A DNA stretch of 64,000 bases from Acinetobacter sp. SFB (GTDB lineage: Bacteria; Pseudomonadota; Gammaproteobacteria; Pseudomonadales; Moraxellaceae): NCBI RefSeq assembly GCF_001647545.1, contig NZ_LSZH01000011.1, positions 259,240 to 323,239 on the forward strand. The letters are read 5' to 3'. Positions 39,044 through 48,602 of this stretch are shown piece by piece. Within the stretch, counting starts at the first letter, position 1. Each line of letters starts with the position of its first letter. The notes under the pieces are model-generated. The model saw only the letters and a list, made by a program, of their open reading frames with translations. It made no database searches and was not told where the DNA came from. A program made the position numbers and the translations under genes.

Positions 39044-41885
39044 TTTCTTCTCCCTTGAGTACCGGGCCAGCCATACTGGAGTGACGTGAGTCACCTAAGA
39101 CTGAAATCATCAGCATGGTTGCACCAACAACAGTGACATAGACCCCGACATCAAATAAAGCAGCAGAAGCCAGGTGCATTTCACCTAAAACCGGTGGTGA
39201 GATATAAATGTGTGCACTGGTGAGGAATGGACGTCCCCACAACCACGCGCCTAATCCGGTCAATCCTGCAATTATTAAGCCAGCACCAATCCAGATTTCA
39301 TATAAACGTCCAGCCTGTGCTTTCAGCATTTGTTCTGCCTGATCTTGACCCAAGGCAATATATTGGATGATTAAAGCTAAAGCGGTAATCAAGCCGGCAA
39401 TAAATCCGCCACCCGGTAAGTTATGACCGCGAAGGAAAATATATAAACTCACCACCAGGGCCAAAGGTAAAACCCATGATGCAGTAATACGGAACATCAA
39501 TGGAGAGGGATTAAAACGGTAGGTTAATCCTTGTGTGATGGTTGTACCGTGGGTACGCATGCCATCCATTAAACATAAGGCACCAATGGCAGCAATACCG
39601 AGTACGGTAATCTCACCAAAAGTATCGAAGCCACGGAAGTCGACCAGAATTACATTGACCACATTGGTGCCGCCACCCAGTGGAATCGATTGTTGCATGA
39701 AGAACCATGAAATCGAGTTGTGGTCCCGGGTCAGAATTAACCAGCTAATCCAGCCAATGCCGAGACCGCCGCCAATAGCAATTAGTGCATCACGCCAGCG
39801 ACGTGAAATACTGGATTCATAAGGAGTAAGCTGTGGCAGCAATGACAAGCTCATCAACAACAGTACGGTGGTAACCACATCGACGGTAATCTGGGTTAAG
39901 GCCAGATCCGGTGCAGACAAGGTCACAAAAACCATGGTCACCACTAAACCGACAGCACCGCTAATCAGCACCGCTTTAATCCGTTCATGATGGAACCACA
40001 ACATCATCCAGCAGGCAGAGAACAAGAGCAGCCAAAGCACAATCGCAATTGCAGGCGCATGCGTTAATTCACGTGTACCTGTGGTGAGTCCCTGATTGAT
40101 CAGGGGCATGGCCAGTAAGGCAGCACTAAATAGTACAATCCAGGTTAAATAGCTTTGCAGCGAACCATTTTCAGTTTTACGTTTTAACTTACGTGAATTG
40201 ATTAACAGGTGCTTTAAAAATAAATCAAACAGGATTCTGCCCTGGAACTTACCGAGCATAGGATCAAGATCAATTTCACGGATTCTGCCATTTTTGGCAA
40301 AAGCGAAATAGAAAATGATTCCTCCGAGCAGGGCAATGATACTCATCACCAAAGGCATGTTAAAGCCATGCCAGATGGCTAGATGTGTGCCGGCGAAGTC
40401 AGGCATCTGGGTGCTGGCACGCGCAGTTGAATTGACAATTTTTTCAACCAAAAGGGCAGGAGCCAGACCGACTAAAATACATAAAACTGCAAGCAGAAGC
40501 GCAGGTGCACGCATGCCAAAAGGCGGTTCATGTGCATTTTGATTGGGAACTTGTCGACTTAGCGGACCATCAAAAAAGACCCCATGAACCAAACGTACCG
40601 AATAAGCCACTGCAAAGATTCCCGCGAGGGTTGCTATAACCGCCGAGAAAATCATCACTGGCCCAGAAAGATTGGCGAGTAGTTCAGTAAAGAACATCTC
40701 TTTAGACAAGAAACCGTTGGTCAGCGGTACGCCAGCCATAGAGGCCGCAGTAATCATGGTCAGGGTTGCAGTGAACGGTAATAGTTGCCAGATCCCATTT
40801 AACTTGCGTAAATCACGGGTTCCAGTTTCATGGTCAATAATCCCGGCAATCATGAACAATGCTGCTTTAAAGGTCGCATGGTTAATGATATGGAAAATGG
40901 CTGCGGCAATCGCCAGCGGTGATCCAATCCCTAACAGGCAAACAATCAAACCTAAATGACTGATGGTGGAATAGGCGAGTAAGCCTTTTAAATCTTCCTT
41001 AAAAATGGCAAAAAAGGCGGCCATACACAGGGTAAATAATCCCACAAAAGTCACAATATTATGATAAAGCGCTGCACCGACAAAAATGGGGGTAAAACGT
41101 GCCAGCAGGAAAATTCCGGCTTTGACCATGGTGGCCGAATGTAGATATGCCGATACAGGTGTCGGTGCCGCCATGGCATTGGGCAGCCAAAAATGAAAGG
41201 GAAACTGGGCACTTTTAGTAAATGCACCTATTAAAATCAGCAATAGCGTGGGAACAAACAGTGAATGACTTTGAATTTTCTCTGTCATCATTAAAATTTG
41301 GTCTATCTGATAGGTTCCAGTAATTTGACCGAGCAGAATAAAGCCACCGAGCATCGACAGACCGCCCATCCCGGTGATGGTCAGTGCCATACGCGAACCG
41401 CGTTGCGCAGCCTCGTAATTGCTCCAGTAACCGACCAGAAGGAAGGATGAAATACTGGTCAGTTCCCAAAAGGTAAGCAATAACATCAAGTTATTAGAAA
41501 GTGATATCCCGAGCATTGCGGCCATGAACAGCATGAGCAAGAGATATAATTTACTTAGGGAGTTTTTGGGACTTAAATAATAATAGGCATAAATATAAAT
41601 CAGGGTACCGATACCGCTAATCAGCAAAGAAAATAACAGGCCTAAGGCATCCAGACGAAAGCTTAAATCGATGCCTAACTGTGGTAACCATGACCAGCTC
41701 TGGGTGATGGTTCCACCATTAAAAACATATTTTGCTTGCGTCAATAACAAGATGAGACTGCTTAGACTGACACCAATTGCCGCTAAAGCGGTTACCCCGC
41801 GTGAAAAATTTTTCAGCCACGAGACAAGGGTTGTGCCTAGTACTAACGGTAACAATATAATAATCGGTAGCACACTGATATCCAT
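39036..41885 (-). CDS. mnhA: Mrp cation/proton antiporter fused subunits A and B
   Basis: This 949-aa polytopic protein joins the NuoL-like MrpA antiporter core and its C-terminal domain to an MrpB domain (about 810-935, with LPGGGFIAGL). This is the group 2 (PhaAB-type) fusion, so no separate mnhB exists. The complex exchanges cytoplasmic Na+ or K+ for H+ and gives alkaline and salt tolerance. The operon reads mnhAB-C-D-E-F-G with overlaps or 2-11 bp gaps throughout. A sigma-70-type promoter lies about 200 bp upstream. Confidence 0.95.
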   Translation of the reverse strand: MDISVLPIIILLPLVLGTTLVSWLKNFSRGVTALAAIGVSLSSLILLLTQAKYVFNGGTITQSWSWLPQLGIDLSFRLDALGLLFSLLISGIGTLIYIYAYYYLSPKNSLSKLYLLLMLFMAAMLGISLSNNLMLLLTFWELTSISSFLLVGYWSNYEAAQRGSRMALTITGMGGLSMLGGFILLGQITGTYQIDQILMMTEKIQSHSLFVPTLLLILIGAFTKSAQFPFHFWLPNAMAAPTPVSAYLHSATMVKAGIFLLARFTPIFVGAALYHNIVTFVGLFTLCMAAFFAIFKEDLKGLLAYSTISHLGLIVCLLGIGSPLAIAAAIFHIINHATFKAALFMIAGIIDHETGTRDLRKLNGIWQLLPFTATLTMITAASMAGVPLTNGFLSKEMFFTELLANLSGPVMIFSAVIATLAGIFAVAYSVRLVHGVFFDGPLSRQVPNQNAHEPPFGMRAPALLLAVLCILVGLAPALLVEKIVNSTARASTQMPDFAGTHLAIWHGFNMPLVMSIIALLGGIIFYFAFAKNGRIREIDLDPMLGKFQGRILFDLFLKHLLINSRKLKRKTENGSLQSYLTWIVLFSAALLAMPLINQGLTTGTRELTHAPAIAIVLWLLLFSACWMMLWFHHERIKAVLISGAVGLVVTMVFVTLSAPDLALTQITVDVVTTVLLLMSLSLLPQLTPYESSISRRWRDALIAIGGGLGIGWISWLILTRDHNSISWFFMQQSIPLGGGTNVVNVILVDFRGFDTFGEITVLGIAAIGALCLMDGMRTHGTTITQGLTYRFNPSPLMFRITASWVLPLALVVSLYIFLRGHNLPGGGFIAGLITALALIIQYIALGQDQAEQMLKAQAGRLYEIWIGAGLIIAGLTGLGAWLWGRPFLTSAHIYISPPVLGEMHLASAALFDVGVYVTVVGATMLMISVLGDSRHSSMAGPVLKGEEND

Positions 41886-42037
41886 TGTCGTGATTAGGTT
41901 GGTAAAACCTAAGGGTGAATCTTATCTTTCAAGGACTACAGAACCACAAGGAGCGATCCAAAACTTCTCAATCTTGAAAGCCAAATTGAATTCAAAAAAC
42001 TGAAAAACAAGCTGTGTTGCGCAACTTGTAAAAAGCG

Positions 42038-42060
42038 ATAGTAAAATCGGATTTTACTAT
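42038..42060. promoter_or_regulatory. Perfect palindrome downstream of the Mrp promoter
   Basis: ATAGTAAAAT, CGG, ATTTTACTAT: 10-bp arms without mismatch. It begins about 13 bp downstream of the predicted transcription start, a position suited to a repressor operator or a 5' leader hairpin. Confidence 0.55.
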
Positions 42061-42079
42061 AAAACTTTAAAGATATTTG

Positions 42080-42108
42080 ATTTTATTACATGAGTAAAAC
42101 AACATCAA
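42080..42108 (-). promoter_or_regulatory. Predicted sigma-70 promoter of the Mrp operon
   Basis: On the minus strand TTGATG (42108-42103) and TAAAAT (42085-42080) are spaced by 17 bp. The transcript would have a leader of about 190 nt before mnhA. Confidence 0.6.
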
Positions 42109-42255
42109 TTCTTTTTGCGCACACCTAAGCTATTATACGCTCATCGATTGTTTCGGGCTGTTGAGTGTTTAAACAGATAAATCCTTAAAAATAATTCTTG
42201 AAAAGAGCGCTTTGAAATATCCAATCTGTTTTGTGATTAAATTCGTTTTTTTGCT

Positions 42256-43623
42256 TTAGGGCAGAGGATGGGGCGAAGACGTATCATCTTGCTGACTCAA
42301 TAAATGAAGCAATTCAGTTTGTTGTTCGGGGCTTAAATATTGTTGAATCTGTCGCAAGATGCTTTGTGGCGTGAGGCTTTCTAATTCCGGTTCAGGCAAG
42401 GGATCTGTTTCAATCACTTCTTCATTAAAAACCAGATTCTCATAAATGGTATCAAACTTGTCTTGCAACGGTTGTAACTGCATCTCAAAGATCTGTTTAT
42501 TTTCCAGTTTTAAACATTGATAGTCAGCAGCATGTTCCAGTAATTCGCTACGGTTGCCGGTAGCAATAATTTGTAGCCGCGGAAAAGCCTGATGCAAGCG
42601 CTGTAAAATCACTTGCGTGGTATTTTGGTCCAGCTGATGATCAATCGCATCAATCAGTAAAATTCCATCCCCTTCAAGGCATGGATATAGACTGTTCGGA
42701 TTGAGCAAGCATAAGCGGCGCACGATATCACCGACCAAGGCAATCCAGTTTTTAATGCTATTGGAGAGTTGTTGATAAAGCATGGTTTTGCCTTGATAAC
42801 TCACCATCAACTGCAATTTGGGCTGGTACTGGATATAAATATCTTCTAAGGCAGGAATAACTGTATTTAAAGCCTGTTTTAATGCATCCAGACTGGGTGC
42901 GTTCATTTGCTTTTGAGCATTGACCAATTGCTGCAGGAAGTCATTATCTTTATTTTTCTGGATGGATGGACTGGACAGCAATTGTTGAAACAGCTGTGCA
43001 ATCTGGGCATTTTCAATATCACTAATTTCACGTAACCATTCAAAAAAACGGCTAAAGGTCGTATAAGAAACAGTTGAAATTTCATAAGCAGATGAAGTCT
43101 GGAAAACGGCCGGATTATTCTTGCTTTGAAGATTCATTTCATTGACAAAGCGTTCTGCAGGGTAATAGGCAATGAGCGGCAAGCCTTGCAGCGGGTCATG
43201 CTTGATTGCATTTTGATAAAGTTCGACCAGGTTTTCCAATTGTTGGGTTTCGGCTTTGCTGGTGCCCATGCCATGACTATTTAAAGTCTTATATAACTGC
43301 CAGTCGCAGTCAGAAATCGCCTTGTCTTGTGGCTCACTGGCTTCGGTTAGCGTGCCAATATCATTGGGAATTCGAACCCGAATATCAATTTTGGATTGCA
43401 GCCGGGTAAACATGATGTCCTGATCAAGCATCACCACACCCGCAGCACGAAAGTCTTTATAGCGTGCGGCAAACCAGGTCAGGGCTTGATAAGTGAGTTT
43501 TAAAATTGCGGTTTTGCCAGAACCTTGATCGCCCATAATCAGGGTGATGGGTTTGTCGTTAAATTTCAGCTTGAGATCAGCAAAATGCAGTGCGTGTTTG
43601 AGTTGAACAGATTCGATTTTCAT
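42256..43623 (-). CDS. SMC/ABC-like ATPase with degenerate catalytic motifs
   Basis: This 455-aa protein has the layout of AAA_21/AAA_23 (RecF/OLD-like) ATPases: an N-terminal beta-strand start, Walker A GDQGSGKT (31-38), the YYPAERF strand, a helical insert, then signature, Walker B and switch strands. The last three are altered. The ABC signature reads LSNSI (286-290) where an LSSGE-like motif is expected. Walker B reads LLIDAID, with Ala326 in place of the catalytic Glu, and the H-loop reads ATGNRSE, not TTHSP. It may bind but not efficiently hydrolyse ATP. No TOPRIM or nuclease domain is visible. It follows an SF1 helicase by 30 bp, so the two likely act together. Function unknown. Confidence 0.8.
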   Translation of the reverse strand: MKIESVQLKHALHFADLKLKFNDKPITLIMGDQGSGKTAILKLTYQALTWFAARYKDFRAAGVVMLDQDIMFTRLQSKIDIRVRIPNDIGTLTEASEPQDKAISDCDWQLYKTLNSHGMGTSKAETQQLENLVELYQNAIKHDPLQGLPLIAYYPAERFVNEMNLQSKNNPAVFQTSSAYEISTVSYTTFSRFFEWLREISDIENAQIAQLFQQLLSSPSIQKNKDNDFLQQLVNAQKQMNAPSLDALKQALNTVIPALEDIYIQYQPKLQLMVSYQGKTMLYQQLSNSIKNWIALVGDIVRRLCLLNPNSLYPCLEGDGILLIDAIDHQLDQNTTQVILQRLHQAFPRLQIIATGNRSELLEHAADYQCLKLENKQIFEMQLQPLQDKFDTIYENLVFNEEVIETDPLPEPELESLTPQSILRQIQQYLSPEQQTELLHLLSQQDDTSSPHPLP

Positions 43624-43653
43624 AAAACACCTGCATGGCGAAATGAGCTGAAA

Positions 43654-45165
43654 TTATTCTTCCACAGCTTTACGCAGCGATAATGGCATTTGCTTTTTCA
43701 GTTGTTGAACCAGATCGTAAATGTGGTGAATATTTAAACTTACTTTAGCACGTGTGCAGGCCACGTAAAGTAATCTTAACTCTTCGTCACTAATTTTATG
43801 GTCTTTTTCATTGACCTTAAATTGATAGTCATCTTCGATATGTACACGATCCCACTCCAAACCTTTGGCTTTGTGTGCTGTAGAGATAATATAGTCAGCT
43901 TGTCCAATCGGGGTGATTTTTGCCAAGGCTCTTTTAAGTGGATCTGTCCCGTGATCATCGACCAGTTTAACTAATGGTTTAATATCGCTGCCATCATTGG
44001 TTTCGCAATATTCATGCACATCATGCCAGGAATTAAACCACGCCAGTTCAGGCACATCGGTGACCCGGCGACCTTGTTTCAGCATGCTGGCAGCATCGAC
44101 AAAACGATTCAGTTTGACATGATCGGCTTGCAAACTGACTTTTTCACCATGCAGCAAACCGGCAAGCAGCAATTCCATCGCCCGTGCATTGGTACGGCAC
44201 AAAATCGCATCACGTTGTTTGGTATGCGGTTTATTGACCACTTTAGAATGCAGATGCGGATTGCCGAGTAAAGGAACAGTTTCGTTTAAAGCACCTAAAA
44301 TGGCATTGGCATTCAAGGCAATTTCTTCACCGAAACGGAATGAAGTGGTTAAGCGGGACTCAGGCAAGGGCAGTTGCTTCATGGCATTGACTGCGCCGCG
44401 CCATGCATAAATCTGTTGATGGGCATCACCGACATAAATCACTTGGGTGTTTTTTTGGCGCAGCAAAATCCCCAACATCAGGGGGTCGGCATCTTGTGCC
44501 TCATCAAACAGCACATAATCTGTGGGGATATTCGGTTCAGACAAGGCCCAAAGTTTAAGGTAAATGTCGTGACCAATCCCGGCCTGATGATTTTGGTCAA
44601 TCGACTCTAACCAGCGCCGTTCAATCGCGGGATAAAGATGTTTTTGCAATTCATCAATATCATCTGGATGTAACCAGCTGGGCGCCTGAAGATGACGAGG
44701 CGCAGGGTATTGCGAACTGGTCGAACAGAAATAACTGACTGCATTGGCAACCAGACTGGCCAGACGACTGGGCATCATCACATATTTTTCATAACGTCCG
44801 CCCATCATCCGGCGCAGGGTAATCGGTTGCAATCGATACTCTTTGGCAATGAAACTTGGACTTAAACGCGGTAAACGCAGTTTGTCGGTCACGCCACGCG
44901 GCACACTGCGAAAAGCCAGCGAGTGAAAGGTGCGACAGTCGACCCCACGATGAAATTTATTTTGCGCCTCTGAGGCAATGGCTTTGTTAAAAGCCAGATA
45001 CATGCCACGCCGCTCGGGCATGGCATCACTGATCATTTGTAAAGTGGTGGTTTTACCTGTGCCTGCATAAGCAATTACTTTAAAGGATTTGCCCAAACGC
45101 GCATTATCTATGGCAATGGCTTGCTCATAGGTTGCACTGGGTTTTTGCGAATTAGGTACAGTCAT
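43654..45165 (-). CDS. UvrD/FBH1-like superfamily 1 helicase
   Basis: This is a compact 3'-5' SF1A helicase of 503 aa with all motifs: I AYAGTGKTTT, Ia-like YLAFNKAIA, II VLFDEAQDAD, III YVGDAHQQIYAWRGA, IV SFRFG, V STAHKAKGLEWDR and VI LLYVACTRAK. It is shorter than UvrD or Rep (about 700 aa) and resembles the FBH1/UvrD-like group. The ATG at 45165 lies 4 nt after the hisIE stop; a TTG at 45225 would overlap hisIE. The downstream partner is a degenerate SMC-like ATPase. Role inferred: DNA remodelling in repair or defence. Confidence 0.85.
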   Translation of the reverse strand: MTVPNSQKPSATYEQAIAIDNARLGKSFKVIAYAGTGKTTTLQMISDAMPERRGMYLAFNKAIASEAQNKFHRGVDCRTFHSLAFRSVPRGVTDKLRLPRLSPSFIAKEYRLQPITLRRMMGGRYEKYVMMPSRLASLVANAVSYFCSTSSQYPAPRHLQAPSWLHPDDIDELQKHLYPAIERRWLESIDQNHQAGIGHDIYLKLWALSEPNIPTDYVLFDEAQDADPLMLGILLRQKNTQVIYVGDAHQQIYAWRGAVNAMKQLPLPESRLTTSFRFGEEIALNANAILGALNETVPLLGNPHLHSKVVNKPHTKQRDAILCRTNARAMELLLAGLLHGEKVSLQADHVKLNRFVDAASMLKQGRRVTDVPELAWFNSWHDVHEYCETNDGSDIKPLVKLVDDHGTDPLKRALAKITPIGQADYIISTAHKAKGLEWDRVHIEDDYQFKVNEKDHKISDEELRLLYVACTRAKVSLNIHHIYDLVQQLKKQMPLSLRKAVEE

Positions 45166-45169
45166 CGGC

Positions 45170-45961
45170 TTAGTGCTGACGATTGGCTTTTTCAACCAAT
45201 CCCGATAAGCCTTGACGACGTGCAAGTTCGTTTAAAACCAGTTGCGGTTCAAGATCGAAATAGCCCAACATCACAATGGTATGAAACCATAAATCAGCCA
45301 CTTCATAAATCAGGTCATTTTTATTATCGGCAGTCGCTTCAGCTTTAAAATCTTTGGCTGCGATAACAGTCTCAATGCTTTCTTCACCGACTTTTTCTAA
45401 AATTTTGTTTAAGCCTTTGTGATAAAGCTTGGCCACATAAGATGAATCTGGATCTGCTGCTTTACGCTCGGTCATCATTTGACCCAAGTAATCTAAAACT
45501 TCTACTTGTTCGGATTGGGCTGTTGATGCATTCATGGCCAGCGTATGTGGATTATGTGAATGAACAGATTTGTCAGCATAAATCTGGCTTGGATCTTTCA
45601 ATTGTGCATCGACAATTTCCCAGCCGTTTGCCGTCAATTTACGGTAGAAACATGATTCACGACCGGTATGACAGGCAATGCCGCCGTGTTGTTCAATCTG
45701 TAACACAATCACGTCCGCATCACAGTCTAAACGGATTTCATGTACGGTTTGGAAATGACCGGATTCTTCACCTTTATGCCACAATTTCTGGCGTGAACGG
45801 GAGAAGTAAACCGCTTGATTTTTTTCTGCTGTTAAGGTCAAAGATTCACGGTTCATCCACGCGACCATAAGCACACGGCCGGTTTGATGATGCTGTGCAA
45901 TGGCAGGAATCAGACCTTGTTCGTTAAATTTTACTTCATCGAGCCATTGCACGTTGTTCAT
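45170..45961 (-). CDS. hisIE: Bifunctional phosphoribosyl-AMP cyclohydrolase/phosphoribosyl-ATP pyrophosphatase
   Basis: This enzyme catalyses steps 2 and 3 of histidine synthesis. The HisI domain (residues about 15-115) carries [12 protein letters not shown] and the zinc motif [10 protein letters not shown]. The HisE domain (about 150-260) carries [14 protein letters not shown] and [13 protein letters not shown]. Fused length of 263 aa is larger than E. coli HisIE (203 aa) because of a linker. No other his gene is adjacent, as is common for scattered his genes in Acinetobacter. The helicase gene follows 4 nt later. Confidence 0.95.
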   Translation of the reverse strand: MNNVQWLDEVKFNEQGLIPAIAQHHQTGRVLMVAWMNRESLTLTAEKNQAVYFSRSRQKLWHKGEESGHFQTVHEIRLDCDADVIVLQIEQHGGIACHTGRESCFYRKLTANGWEIVDAQLKDPSQIYADKSVHSHNPHTLAMNASTAQSEQVEVLDYLGQMMTERKAADPDSSYVAKLYHKGLNKILEKVGEESIETVIAAKDFKAEATADNKNDLIYEVADLWFHTIVMLGYFDLEPQLVLNELARRQGLSGLVEKANRQH

Positions 45962-46180
45962 GAGAATTTCACCAAAAATATATTCAAAATGGAAAAGAGC
46001 GAATAAAAATCGCAGCTATATAGTGTACGTGATTAGCAAGTGTTTGAGAAAAAAATATACCCATGATCATTTACTTGACTCATCACAACGGTGCATATTT
46101 TTTCGTGCAAAAGTGTTTGTTTATTTTTATATGCAAAAAAAATTATCAAAAACCAACTGATTGAGAAATATTATTTAAAA

Positions 46181-46206
46181 TTAAGCCCATCCATGCATAG
46201 GCTTAA
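46181..46206 (-). terminator. Probable terminator after the patatin gene
   Basis: TTAAGCC/GGCTTAA with a 12-nt loop, followed on the minus strand by a short T-run. It lies 12 nt after the patatin stop. The stem is AT-rich at the base, so efficiency is uncertain. Confidence 0.55.
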
Positions 46207-46217
46207 CTCAAAGTGAT

Positions 46218-47297
46218 TTATAAATCCTGCATAAACTGCGGCAAGTTTTGTTTTTCTACCATTTCTAGAAACTCATCCCCCAAGCGCTGACTTTCCGCTA
46301 CGCACTGGTTCCACATTTGAATGCGCTGTTTTTGATCTAAACCTTTTAGAGTGAAGTCTTTACGATCGGGCAGGCGTCCCAGTGGTAGCGATTGCAAATA
46401 TTCTGCGGAAGGGGAAAGCAGTAAAGTGCGCGCCTGATTTTCAGGATTGGCTTTACGGTTTTTAAACATTTTGTCGAACCAACCGGGAGTAATGCTGTCA
46501 CTAAAATGTGGATACAGTACAATCCCTTGGCTTTCAAATGGCAGGTCAATGTGATAGTCAATTAACCCACCATCGCGGTAGCTGCCTTTAGGCGCATCGG
46601 GAATATCCCGAATCGCGGCCATAACTCCTGGAATAGATGCAGAAGCCATGAGCCAAGGGGTGACATTTTCCTGAGTTAAAGCCTGATAATGGGTAACAAA
46701 GTCATCGTCTACTTTAAATTGCTGACCGGATGAGGGTTGGCTAATGACACGTTGCATAAACAGACGGTTATGTTTACGACCTATCGCATTACTGCCAATA
46801 ATGCCGGCCACTGAGGCCAGTAAGGGCAGGGAGTGATCACTCTGGAAAATATGTTGGGCTTTAATTGAAATCACTGCAAGATGATAGTCAGGATGGTCCA
46901 CCAGCTGTTGTTCTTTGCCTTGAATCATATCGATCAACATGCCTCGGCAAATATTACCGACGTCGTGACGCGACATCTTTTTATGGAAATACAGGTTGGT
47001 ATAGAGGTCGGAAAGACGTTCAGTCCCTTCCTTAGCACCCCAAGCCAGCATGCTGGCAAAACGCCAGCTACCAATTGATGACCCAACCAAAGTTCTGCGC
47101 TGCGGTGCTTGCGGCAAAAAATTGCCAAAAATGGCCTGATCCAACCCCTGAATACCAATGCCTTTAGGCCCACCTGCGGCGCCGGGAATAATGTCGACAA
47201 AGCTTGCTTGTAAACCTTCTTGTTCAATTAATTGGCGTGCGAGATGACCTGCACGTAAGTTCAATGCAGGCGGACGTTTCTGCAGGATTTGCGTCAT
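46218..47297 (-). CDS. Patatin-like phospholipase family protein
   Basis: This 359-aa predicted lipid acyl hydrolase has the oxyanion loop GAAGGPKGI, the nucleophile elbow GSSIGSW (Ser in GxSxG) and the catalytic-dyad Asp in DGGLIDYH. No signal peptide or membrane segment is seen, so it is probably cytoplasmic, unlike secreted PlpD-type patatins, which carry a POTRA/barrel domain. The substrate is unknown. It is monocistronic; no regulator or membrane partner is adjacent. Confidence 0.85.
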   Translation of the reverse strand: MTQILQKRPPALNLRAGHLARQLIEQEGLQASFVDIIPGAAGGPKGIGIQGLDQAIFGNFLPQAPQRRTLVGSSIGSWRFASMLAWGAKEGTERLSDLYTNLYFHKKMSRHDVGNICRGMLIDMIQGKEQQLVDHPDYHLAVISIKAQHIFQSDHSLPLLASVAGIIGSNAIGRKHNRLFMQRVISQPSSGQQFKVDDDFVTHYQALTQENVTPWLMASASIPGVMAAIRDIPDAPKGSYRDGGLIDYHIDLPFESQGIVLYPHFSDSITPGWFDKMFKNRKANPENQARTLLLSPSAEYLQSLPLGRLPDRKDFTLKGLDQKQRIQMWNQCVAESQRLGDEFLEMVEKQNLPQFMQDL

Positions 47298-47401
47298 AAT
47301 TTATAATTAAATATAGAAGTGTGCTGTTATTTTAAGCTGTCATGGGGCAGCAACAATGGTGAGAAGTGACCAAAGGTGACTCTACAGTCATATAGATAAT
47401 G

Positions 47402-47428
47402 AAAAAGCCTGAAGGACTCAGGCTTTTT
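47402..47428 (-). terminator. Terminator after the outer membrane barrel gene
   Basis: An 11-bp perfect stem AAAAAGCCTGA/TCAGGCTTTTT with a 5-nt loop, 6 bp after the barrel stop codon. Confidence 0.9.
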
Positions 47429-47434
47429 CGAAGC

Positions 47435-48535
47435 TTAAAAACCGTGATATTGAACGCCAATAGAAGCTAATCCATAACGTTTATCTAAACGCGAAGCAGT
47501 GACCCCATTATATAAGAAGGGTACATAGCCAATTAAGTTATTTTGGAAAATCTGACCTTGTAGGTAACCTGTCAGTTTAGGGCTAAAGTCATAACTGAAC
47601 TTGGCACCAATCGTATGGTTGTCTTTAATCGCTTGATTACCAAAATTAGCAACACGATCATCAATATTATTGCGCCACAAGCGTTGGTACTGGTAGGCAA
47701 GCTGGCTTTCAAAGTTTTGATAACGCCAGTTCCAAGAACCGCCTAGAGAAGCATAGTAGCTGTCATAGTTGAGGTCTTTTTGGACATCAAGATCAAATCG
47801 ATCAGCATAATTTCCAATATCAATATCTCGTATGATTAGACCATCAATAAGACATCGACCAATAGGTTTTCCAGTTAACTGATTATTCGAATCAATATTG
47901 ATATTGGCTTTACAGTCCCGTCCATTGCCTGTCAAATGAACCATAAAATCCAATGCATCAACTTTGACTTTGCTATATCCCAAAGAACCAATTAAATTCA
48001 CTTGATTCATAAAGTCAATTTTATGCGTATAAATAGTATCTAGTTGAATTTGAGTGTCACGTGGATTAGAAACAACTACCTCATTAATTGTACGGCCATT
48101 AACATTGGTAGGGGATGTTTTTGAAACCTCATCGGCTTGATTGCCCCAGAAAGAAAGTTTAAAAGCAAGGTTAGATCGATCAGTCGAAAGACTTTCCGGA
48201 AAATAAGTAATACCTAAGGCCCCAGAATTCAACTTGTTGGTGTCTTTTCCAAACTCAATTTCTCGACGCCAATAGTCAGCATTGATAGACCATTCAGGAT
48301 GAAATTGATACTGGGCATTTATATGGGCACCGATATAATCTCCTGAATCTCCTTGAACACCTTCGCTTTCTCGTAAATCTAAAAAGTCGACAGTATCGTT
48401 AACTAAATCTAGACTTACATTAGTCGTAAGTTTATTTTTAGCAAGAGTGGCTTGTAAAAACAAATCATCGGGTGCGGCATAGGTATTAGAAATAATAAAT
48501 GCTACAGAAATAAAAAGTAATGATTGATTTTTCAA
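47435..48535 (-). CDS. Putative outer membrane beta-barrel protein
   Basis: This 366-aa protein has a clear signal peptide (MKNQSLLFISVAF..., cleavage about NTYA/A at residue 20). Alternating aromatic/polar beta-strands and a C-terminal Phe (IGVQYHGF) mark BAM-inserted barrels. The start codon is TTG with a stop two codons upstream and no good ribosome binding site; the signal peptide supports the TTG. A strong terminator lies only 27 nt upstream. It follows a lipoprotein gene on the same strand, and the two may form a surface pair. I cannot assign a specific porin family. Confidence 0.75.
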   Translation of the reverse strand: MKNQSLLFISVAFIISNTYAAPDDLFLQATLAKNKLTTNVSLDLVNDTVDFLDLRESEGVQGDSGDYIGAHINAQYQFHPEWSINADYWRREIEFGKDTNKLNSGALGITYFPESLSTDRSNLAFKLSFWGNQADEVSKTSPTNVNGRTINEVVVSNPRDTQIQLDTIYTHKIDFMNQVNLIGSLGYSKVKVDALDFMVHLTGNGRDCKANINIDSNNQLTGKPIGRCLIDGLIIRDIDIGNYADRFDLDVQKDLNYDSYYASLGGSWNWRYQNFESQLAYQYQRLWRNNIDDRVANFGNQAIKDNHTIGAKFSYDFSPKLTGYLQGQIFQNNLIGYVPFLYNGVTASRLDKRYGLASIGVQYHGF

Positions 48536-48562
48536 CTTTAATTACCAAATAGGAAGTGAGAG

Positions 48563-48593
48563 AAAAAGCCAGTGACGAATCACTGGCTTTTTT
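48563..48593 (-). terminator. Strong terminator between the lipoprotein and barrel genes
   Basis: A perfect 13-bp stem AAAAAGCCAGTGA/TCACTGGCTTTTT. Read on the minus strand the loop is TTCG, the stable tetraloop, followed by T-rich sequence. It therefore acts on the lipoprotein transcript and should block expression of the barrel gene unless read through. Confidence 0.92.
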
Positions 48594-48602
48594 GATTTTT
48601 GA

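Larger units (their letters stand above)
41886..42255. other. 370-bp leader and promoter region of the Mrp operon
   Basis: No gene is present. It contains the promoter at 42080-42108 and the palindrome at 42038-42060. A GTTGCGCAAC palindrome (42016-42025) is also seen. I see no convincing terminator for the ATPase gene that ends at 42256. Confidence 0.6.

Noticed and set aside
42256..45165. Calling the helicase/ATPase pair a Gabija system outright
   Set aside because: No TOPRIM domain and degenerate ATPase motifs; only the helicase-plus-ATPase logic is shared.
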